Shown here: positions 49,882 through 54,975 of the stretch, piece after piece
How positions within the stretch are numbered: position 1 is the first letter of the stretch
Layout: the number at the start of each line of letters is the position of its first letter
Assembly: GCF_000240225.1 (NCBI RefSeq)
Contig: NZ_AGUD01000192.1
Location: 1-54,975, forward strand
Direction: 5' to 3'
Source: Patulibacter medicamentivorans
GTDB taxonomy: Bacteria > Actinomycetota > Thermoleophilia > Solirubrobacterales > Solirubrobacteraceae
DNA: 54,975 nt
Notes under the pieces: model-generated
The model's input: only the letters and a program-made list of their open reading frames with translations
Databases searched by the model: none
What the model was told of the DNA's origin: nothing
Program-made: the position numbers and the translations under genes

Positions 49882-51566
49882 TCGATGAGGGTCGTGCGTC
49901 GTTGGCCGTGACGGGTCGGGCGTTGCGTGGTCGTGCCGTCGGCGTCCAGGCGCGCGGGACGGTGTTGGTGCGCGACGTCGATCTGGAGGTGCGGCCGGGC
50001 GAGTTGTGTGCGGTGATCGGGGCCAGTGGCTCGGGCAAGTCGACGCTGTTGCGGGTGTTGGCGGGCGTCAACGCGCCGAGCAGCGGGTCGGTGAGCGTTG
50101 GTGAGGAGCCGATCTGGAGCTGCACGGATGCGGTCGGCTACGTCCCGACCGGTGATCTGGTCCATCCGCAGCTGACGGTGCGCGAGGCGCTGGCCTATGC
50201 CGCTGCGTTGCGGGTTCACGACGTCCCGGCGGCCGAGCGCGCGGCGCGGGTGGAGGAGGTCCTCGACGAGCTGCACATGACCGCGCGTGGCGATCATCAG
50301 GTGCGGTCGCTGTCGGATGGCGAGCGTCGTCGGGTGGCGTGTGGCACGGAGCTGGTCGGGCGGCCGTCGGTGCTGGTCCTCGACGAGCCGACGACGGGGC
50401 TGGATCCGGGGCTGGAGCGGCGGTTGATGCTGCTGCTGCGCGAGCTTGCCGATCGTGGGCTGGCGATCCTGGCGTCGACGCACGCGACCGGCAGCCTGAC
50501 CCTCTGCGATCGGATCGCGGTGATGGGGCCGGGTGGTCGGGTCGTCTTCTCCGGCAGTCACGACGAGGTGCTGCGGCACTTCGGCGCGAGCTCGATCGAC
50601 GAGGTCTACACGGCGGTCGCGCAGCCGCTGACCGAGGCCCCGGGCCCGTTGCGGGCGGTGTCGGCCGAGAGTCCGGACGCGCCGGTCCGGCGTCGCGGGC
50701 TGCCGCCGGCGAGCGCTCAGGTTCGGACGCTCGCGTCGCGCTATGCGCTGTGCCTGGCGCGGGATCCGCGGTCGCTGGCGTTGATGATCGGGCAGGCGCC
50801 GTTGATCGGGATCGCGATCGGCTTGACGGTGCCCAGCCGGATCCTCTCCGATGCGGTGCTGGGCCCGTTCTACGGGGTGCTGCTGGCGTTCATGCTGGTC
50901 GTCGGCGCGGTCTGGCTGGGGCTGATCACGGCCTGTCGCGAGATCGCGCGTGAGCGCGACGCGCTCTATCGCGAGGTCGCGGTCGGAGTGCGGCTGGACT
51001 CCTATCTGCTGTCGAAGTGCGTGGTCCTGTTCCCGTTGATCGCGTTCCAGATCCTGCTGCTGGTGATCGCGGTCGCGGTCCTGCAGCCGCCTGACGGGCC
51101 GGCCAGTCAGTACCTCGGCGTGCTGGCGGTCTGCGTCGTGGCGGGCTGGGGGAGCGCCGCGATCGGGCTGCTGGTGTCGGCGGCGGTCCGCAACCCCGGT
51201 CAGGCGACGACGGCGCTGCCGTTGGTGGTGATCCCGCAGTTCCTGCTGGCCGGGGCGCTGATCCCGCCGTCGCAGATGATCGACCCGGTGCGGTTGCTGT
51301 CCGACATGACCTTGTCGCGTTGGGCGCTGTCGGGGATCGGCGGATCGCTCGACCTGGGGGCGGGGATCTCGAGCGAGTTGCGGACCGCGACCGGCCTGGA
51401 GGGCTCGTTCTTCGCCGACGGCGTCGGGCGGCCGTTGCTGATGATCGCGCTGCTGTCGGTGGTCACGCTGTTCCTCGCCGCGATCGTCCTCGACCGTCGG
51501 GTGACGGCCGCGGTCTACGACGAGTACGACGAGATCCCGACCACCCGACACGACACCACCAACTGA
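49857..51566 (+). CDS. ABC half-transporter, ATPase fused to ABC2-type membrane domain (ABCG-like)
   Basis: The 569-residue protein has an N-terminal ATPase: Walker A GASGSGKSTLLRVLAG, signature LSDGERRRVACGTEL, Walker B VLVLDEPTTGLDPG and switch His STHATG. A C-terminal ABC2-type membrane domain with about six helices follows (for example FYGVLLAFMLVVGAVWLGLI, IAFQILLLVIAVAVLQPP, GWGSAAIGLLVSAAVRNP). The domain order matches ABCG/White half-transporters, which dimerise and often export lipids or sterols. Start is GTG 49857 or ATG 49863, inside the small peptide gene. Codons end in G or T (GTG, TTG, CGT, GGT) far more than in neighbouring genes, suggesting a different origin. Confidence 0.88.
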   Translation: MAMGSSPLIDEGRASLAVTGRALRGRAVGVQARGTVLVRDVDLEVRPGELCAVIGASGSGKSTLLRVLAGVNAPSSGSVSVGEEPIWSCTDAVGYVPTGDLVHPQLTVREALAYAAALRVHDVPAAERAARVEEVLDELHMTARGDHQVRSLSDGERRRVACGTELVGRPSVLVLDEPTTGLDPGLERRLMLLLRELADRGLAILASTHATGSLTLCDRIAVMGPGGRVVFSGSHDEVLRHFGASSIDEVYTAVAQPLTEAPGPLRAVSAESPDAPVRRRGLPPASAQVRTLASRYALCLARDPRSLALMIGQAPLIGIAIGLTVPSRILSDAVLGPFYGVLLAFMLVVGAVWLGLITACREIARERDALYREVAVGVRLDSYLLSKCVVLFPLIAFQILLLVIAVAVLQPPDGPASQYLGVLAVCVVAGWGSAAIGLLVSAAVRNPGQATTALPLVVIPQFLLAGALIPPSQMIDPVRLLSDMTLSRWALSGIGGSLDLGAGISSELRTATGLEGSFFADGVGRPLLMIALLSVVTLFLAAIVLDRRVTAAVYDEYDEIPTTRHDTTN

Positions 51567-51724
51567 GCCGAAGCCACCTCTGACGATGGCGAGCGATCAA
51601 CGTCGTCGGTGATCGGCGGCGTCGAGCGGCGGGCTCCGGTCGAGATCGCTCTGCCGCTACGGCCAGGTCGCGAGGTCCACGTAGGCGACCAGTCCGCTGG
51701 TGTCTGGGCGAGCGTCGTCGCCGC

Positions 51725-52360
51725 TCAGGCGGACGGCAGCTCGCCGCCCAGGGCGTCGCCGGCCGCGAGGAAGAACCTCGTCGCGCGCGCGACGACCTCG
51801 TCGCGTGGCCACTGCAGGTGGCCGACATGCCAGGCGGCGAGCACGTCGGCGACGGCGCTGATCACCAGCTCGCCGGCGAGGTCCGTGGATGCGGGGTCGC
51901 CCGCGGTTGGCCAGAAGAGCGTCGCCCGGGCGGAGATCTCCTGGCCGAGGGCGCGGGCGGTCACGGCTCGGCCGCGGGTGATGACTTCGCTCGACTGGCT
52001 CTCGGTGGCGAGCACGCTCAGTCGTGGCTCCGACAGCATCAGGTCGATCAGTCCCTCGATCAGGCCGCGGGCCCGGGCCTCGCGCGAGGCTCCGCGGGCC
52101 GCGGCCTCCTCCAGCACGCCGGTGGCGACCGCGACCACGTCCTCGAAGAGCGCGTCGATCAGGGCCTCGCGGTTGGCGAAGCTCTCGTAGAAGTAGCGCT
52201 CGCTGAGCTTCGCGGCCTGGCAGACCCCGGTCACGGTCAGGCCCTTCGCGTCGCCGTCGGCGAGCAGCGCGCGGGCCGCCTTCAGCAGTCGCGTGCGGCG
52301 CTGCGCCTGGCGCTCGTCGGCGGTCAGGCCGTTGTAGACGCGTTGGCCGGCGGCGGACAC
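51725..52360 (-). CDS. TetR-family transcriptional regulator of the second MCE operon
   Basis: The 211-residue protein has a TetR HTH (RTRLLKAARALLADGDAKGL, VTGVCQAAKLSERYFYESFA) and an all-alpha ligand domain. The GTG at 52360 (VSAAGQRVYNG) is the most likely start; the frame extends upstream without support. It is divergent from the second MCE operon with a 119-bp gap containing a large inverted repeat over a good promoter, so it very likely represses that operon and perhaps itself. The 158-bp gap between its stop and the ABC gene holds nothing that I can name. Confidence 0.87.
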   Translation of the reverse strand: MSAAGQRVYNGLTADERQAQRRTRLLKAARALLADGDAKGLTVTGVCQAAKLSERYFYESFANREALIDALFEDVVAVATGVLEEAAARGASREARARGLIEGLIDLMLSEPRLSVLATESQSSEVITRGRAVTARALGQEISARATLFWPTAGDPASTDLAGELVISAVADVLAAWHVGHLQWPRDEVVARATRFFLAAGDALGGELPSA

Positions 52361-52388
52361 GGAGCCATGGTCGCAGAGACGACCCGAA

Positions 52389-52432
52389 TCTGACAAGAGC
52401 CTTTCTTGACATCTGGAAATCGCTCTGTCAGA
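52389..52432. promoter_or_regulatory. TetR operator overlapping the second MCE promoter
   Basis: Inverted repeat: CTGACAAGAGCCTTTC (52390-52405) and GAAATCGCTCTGTCAG (52416-52431), pairing with small offsets around a 10-nt centre; TCTGACA and TGTCAGA mark the outer ends (52389-52432). Repressor binding here would block the promoter at 52406-52434. Confidence 0.7.
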
Positions 52433-52434
52433 GT
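52406..52434 (+). promoter_or_regulatory. Promoter of the second MCE operon
   Basis: TTGACA (52406-52411), a 17-nt spacer, then CAGAGT (52429-52434). This is the clearest housekeeping-type -35/-10 pair in the window. It lies 45 nt before the GTG at 52480 and inside the TetR inverted repeat. No tandem C/G boxes are present. Confidence 0.6.
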
Positions 52435-52479
52435 GGCGCCGCTCGCGAGCCCGGTGGCGGCCGCGAGCGGGAGAGCGAC

Positions 52480-53334
52480 GTGGATCGAACGATCGACAAC
52501 GGGGCCGGGCGACCACCGGCGAGCACCCGTCCGGCGCCCCGCCGGGCGTGGCTCGACGGGCGGCTGGCCGGGGCGACGCTGCAGGCCGGCGGGATGCTCC
52601 AGCTGGCCGGTCAGGCGTTCTGGCGCGGCTTCCGCCCGCCGTACGACTACGGGCCCGAGCTGGTCGAGCAGTTGCGGTTCGCGCTCCGGATCTCGCTCTT
52701 CCCGCTGGTCCTGACCGCCTTCGCGCTCTCGTTCGGCCCGGCCGGCATCCAGGCCTCCAACTTCCTCGGCCTGTTCGGCGCGCTCGACCGGCTCGGCGGG
52801 GTCTACGTGATCGTCGTGATCCGCGAGTTCGCGCCGCTGGTGACGGCGATCGTGGTCGCCGGAGTGGCCGGCACCGCGATTTGCGCCGACCTCGGCGCCC
52901 GCCGCGTGCGCGAGGAGATCGACGCGCTCGAGGTGCTCGGGATCGACACCGTGCGGGCGCTGGTCGTCCCGCGGCTGTTCGCGATCGTGATCGTCTGCGT
53001 GCTCTTCGACGTCTTCGCGCTGCTGGCGGGCGTCCTCGGCGCGGTGCTGGTGGTGGTCCAGAACCACGCTCCGGTCGGCCCCTTCTTCTCGACCTTCTTC
53101 AGCAGCGCGACGACGCTGGAACTGGCCGCCTCGTTCGTGAAGTGCGCGATCTACGGGGTGATGATCGCGATCGTCTGCTGCTACAAGGGGATCAACGCCT
53201 CCGGCGGCGCGGCCGGCGTCGGGCGGGCGGTCAACCAGTCGGTGGTCGTGGCGTTCCTCGCGACCGGCGCGATCAACTACGTCTTCACCCAGCTGCTGCT
53301 GGCGACCAACCCGATCCTCTCGGAGGTTCGCTGA
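52480..53334 (+). CDS. yrbE: MCE-associated permease, YrbE/MlaE family (second operon, first subunit)
   Basis: The 284-residue MlaE-family protein has REFAPLVTAIVVAGVAGTAI, CADLGARRVREEIDALEVLG (ATPase-coupling loop) and KGINASGGAAGVGRAVNQSV, closely resembling the first YrbE at 15864. An Arg/Pro-rich N-terminus precedes the helices. GCGGGAGAG precedes GTG 52480. First gene of a second MCE operon that runs off the window. Control differs from the first operon: a TetR operator instead of tandem boxes. Confidence 0.93.
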   Translation: MDRTIDNGAGRPPASTRPAPRRAWLDGRLAGATLQAGGMLQLAGQAFWRGFRPPYDYGPELVEQLRFALRISLFPLVLTAFALSFGPAGIQASNFLGLFGALDRLGGVYVIVVIREFAPLVTAIVVAGVAGTAICADLGARRVREEIDALEVLGIDTVRALVVPRLFAIVIVCVLFDVFALLAGVLGAVLVVVQNHAPVGPFFSTFFSSATTLELAASFVKCAIYGVMIAIVCCYKGINASGGAAGVGRAVNQSVVVAFLATGAINYVFTQLLLATNPILSEVR

Positions 53335-54146
53335 TGGCGGTCCGGGCCGCCGGCCGCCGCGCGCGCGAGGTCCGCGACGGGCTCGACGCGCTCGGCGACG
53401 GCGCCGAGTTCGCCTGGCGGGTCGCCAGCGGCGCGCTCAGCTCGCGGATCCGCCGCTACCTGGTCGAGGTCCTGCGGCAGGCGAGCCTGCTGATCACCGG
53501 CTCGGTCCTGATCGTGCTCGGCCTGGTCTTCGCGCTCGGGTTGGCGATCGGGATCGAGGGCGCCTACGCCTCGAAGATCGTCGGCGCGCCGTCGGTGGCC
53601 GGGGCGTTCGCGGCGATCGCCGACCTGCGCGAGATCGCCCCGTACGCCTTCGGCTACATGATGGCCGCGAAGGTCTCGACCGGCTACGTGGCGGAGATCG
53701 GGACGATGCAGATCGCCGAGGAGGTCGACGCGCTCGAGGTGATGGGCCTGGATTCGGTGCTCTTCCTCTGCTCGACGCGGCTGCTCGGCACCTGGCTGAT
53801 CCTGCCGTTCGTCTACGCGATCGCGATCGTGGTCTCCTACGTCGGCTCGTTCGTCGCGGTCGTGATGCAGGTCGGGCAGGTCTCGGCCGGCGGCTACCTG
53901 GAGCTGTTCTGGAAGTTCCAGAGCCCGCAGGACTACCTCTTCTCCGGGATCAAGGGCATGACGATGGCGACCTTCGTGGTCCTCGTCGGCTGCTACTACG
54001 GCTACCGCGTCCGCGGCGGGCCGGTCGACGTCGGCCGGGCGACCGCGCGGGCGATGGTCGTCAACCTGATCGGCGTCCACGTGATCGGCATCCTCGGCTC
54101 CCAGCTCTTCTGGGGCGGGATGCCTCGGCTCCCGATCGGCGGCTGA
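53334..54146 (+). CDS. yrbE: MCE-associated permease, YrbE/MlaE family (second operon, second subunit)
   Basis: The 270-residue MlaE-family protein has MAAKVSTGYVAEIGTMQIAE, EVDALEVMGLDSVLFLCSTR and YYGYRVRGGPVDVGRATARA. It parallels the second subunit of the first operon, so the two operons are duplicated units. Its ATG shares one base with the previous stop (TGATG). It is followed 3 bp later by the first MCE gene. Confidence 0.93.
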   Translation: MAVRAAGRRAREVRDGLDALGDGAEFAWRVASGALSSRIRRYLVEVLRQASLLITGSVLIVLGLVFALGLAIGIEGAYASKIVGAPSVAGAFAAIADLREIAPYAFGYMMAAKVSTGYVAEIGTMQIAEEVDALEVMGLDSVLFLCSTRLLGTWLILPFVYAIAIVVSYVGSFVAVVMQVGQVSAGGYLELFWKFQSPQDYLFSGIKGMTMATFVVLVGCYYGYRVRGGPVDVGRATARAMVVNLIGVHVIGILGSQLFWGGMPRLPIGG

Positions 54147-54149
54147 GCG

Positions 54150-54975
54150 GTGGCCGGTGGGCAGGAGCGGACGCCGCGCGCGGGAGCACCCGCGCCGGTC
54201 GCGCGGCGCGCGGCACGCCGGCGGACCCGCCGCGGGGTCGCCGTCGCGCTGCTGGCGGCGGTGGTCGCGGCCGTGGCGCTGCTGGTCGCCGGCGGCGACG
54301 ACGGCTATCGGGTCCACGCGCGGTTCGCCAACGCCGGCCAGATGGTCGAGGGCGCGACCGTCCAGGTGGCCGGTCGCCGGGTCGGCACCGTCACCCGGCT
54401 GACGCTGGCCGCCGACGGCACCGCCGACGCCGAGCTGTCGCTGAGCGACCGGCTCGCGCGGCCGCTGCGGCGCGACGCGCGGGCGGCGATCCGGGCCGTC
54501 GGCCAGGCCGGCGTCGCCAGCCGCTTCGTCGACCTGACCCCCGGCTCGTCGCGGGCCCCGGCGATCGCCGACGGCGGCACCCTGCCGCTGGCCCAGACCC
54601 GCGGGATCGTCGACCTCGACGCGATCCTCGACCGGCTCGACGCGCCCGCCCGCCACGACGTCCGCGGGCTGATCCGCGGCGCGTCCCGGATCTACGCCGG
54701 ATCGGGCGCGGCCTCGTTCAACCGGATGCTCGCGCGGCTCGACCCCGCGCTGGGCGAGACGGCTCGGCTGTTCGGCGAGCTGGAGGCCGACGGCGACGAC
54801 GTCGAGCGGCTGATCATCCGCGCCGGCGACGCGGCCGGCGTGATCGCCGCCCGTCGCGAGGACCTGCGGCGGGCCGTCTCCGCGACGGCGCGGGCGCTCG
54901 GCGCGGTGGCCGAGCGGCGGACCGCGCTCGACGGGGTGCTGCGGCGGGCGCCGGCGGTGCTGCGGACGGCCCGCG
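54150..54975 (+). CDS. MCE family protein, first of the second operon (cut by window end)
   Basis: From GTG 54150 an open frame of 275 codons reaches the window end. It has an Arg/Ala-rich N-terminus, a membrane helix at about residues 29-47 and an MCE domain (YRVHARFANAGQMVEGATVQ, VAGRRVGTVTRLTLAADG, VGQAGVASRFVDLTPGSSR). The start of the long helical region follows. It resembles the second MCE protein of the first operon (19130) more than the first, with the same VAGGDDGYRV/SGGDDAYRV junction after the helix. The C-terminal part lies outside the window. Confidence 0.88.
   Translation, partial: MAGGQERTPRAGAPAPVARRAARRRTRRGVAVALLAAVVAAVALLVAGGDDGYRVHARFANAGQMVEGATVQVAGRRVGTVTRLTLAADGTADAELSLSDRLARPLRRDARAAIRAVGQAGVASRFVDLTPGSSRAPAIADGGTLPLAQTRGIVDLDAILDRLDAPARHDVRGLIRGASRIYAGSGAASFNRMLARLDPALGETARLFGELEADGDDVERLIIRAGDAAGVIAARREDLRRAVSATARALGAVAERRTALDGVLRRAPAVLRTAR

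Noticed and set aside
51567-51724. Distant inverted repeat GAGCGATC/GATCGCTC as a terminator
   Set aside because: The 8-nt arms are about 45 nt apart with no stable inner structure; chance is likely in this composition.
1-54975. CRISPR arrays, tRNA or rRNA genes, insertion sequences
   Set aside because: No regularly spaced direct repeats, cloverleaf-like segments, transposase motifs or terminal inverted repeats were seen on reading.

Overview
The window is about 55 kb of very GC-rich DNA (roughly 70% or more by eye). Gene density is high, GTG and TTG starts are frequent, and many neighbouring genes overlap by 4 bp (ATGA or GTGA). An F420-type luciferase-like oxidoreductase, two MCE (mammalian cell entry) operons, three SCP2-like proteins and many acyl-CoA enzymes point to an actinobacterium. 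A Thermoleophilia/Solirubrobacterales-type soil organism (Conexibacter, Patulibacter, Solirubrobacter) is my best guess from gene content; this is inference. I saw no rRNA, tRNA, CRISPR array or insertion sequence.

Layout. 1-5462: a minus-strand oxidative operon (Baeyer-Villiger-type monooxygenase, GMC oxidoreductase, and a gene cut by the window edge), then two AraC-type regulators whose 3' ends overlap tail to tail. 5603-10437: an SDR, then a minus-strand beta-oxidation module (SCP2-type thiolase, two single-hotdog MaoC proteins, FabG/HSD17B4-like SDR) divergent from a TetR regulator. 10719-15565: a DUF1508 protein, an LLM oxidoreductase, an acetyl-CoA-synthetase-like ligase and two paralogous NTF2/SnoaL-like proteins. 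15864-26914: a complete MCE operon (two YrbE permeases, six MCE proteins, one membrane protein). 26987-33070: SCP2-like proteins, an AveC-like membrane protein, a flavin reductase, a RibBA with a degenerate RibA half, and a long-chain acyl-CoA synthetase. 33378-38975: a leucine/isovalerate operon (isovaleryl-CoA dehydrogenase, enoyl-CoA hydratase, methylcrotonyl-CoA carboxylase alpha and beta). 39002-46576: a GFA protein, a second ACAD-fold enzyme, an SCP2-like protein, two GAF-LuxR regulators, HMG-CoA lyase and an aldehyde dehydrogenase. 46584-49593: a protein of unknown function, the MCE ATPase, a truncated SMR transporter and a B3/4-domain protein. 49744-51566: a small secreted peptide and an ABC half-transporter with different codon use. 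51725-54975: a TetR regulator and the start of a second MCE operon.

How it fits together. MCE systems import lipids or sterol-like molecules. SCP2-like proteins could carry them inside the cell, acyl-CoA ligases activate them, and dehydrogenases, hydratases, thiolase and the Liu branch (ending in HMG-CoA lyase) degrade them. Methyl-branched or isoprenoid acyl chains are a plausible substrate class.

The most interesting observation is regulatory. At least ten promoters between about 11.2 and 49.7 kb share one design: two C-run/G-run inverted-repeat boxes (roughly CCCC, 3-6 nt, GGGG) about 20-22 bp apart, the inner box starting about 34-38 nt before a -10 element of the form TAnnGT. They precede the LLM enzyme, acyl-CoA ligase, NTF2-like pair, MCE operon, RibBA, Liu operon, second ACAD, HMG-CoA lyase, MCE ATPase and ABC transporter. 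This looks like a single lipid-uptake and catabolism regulon. The two GAF-LuxR proteins encoded in its middle are the best candidate regulators. A second recurring pattern is a TAGCGT-like -10 only 6-10 nt before a start codon, suggesting leaderless mRNAs.
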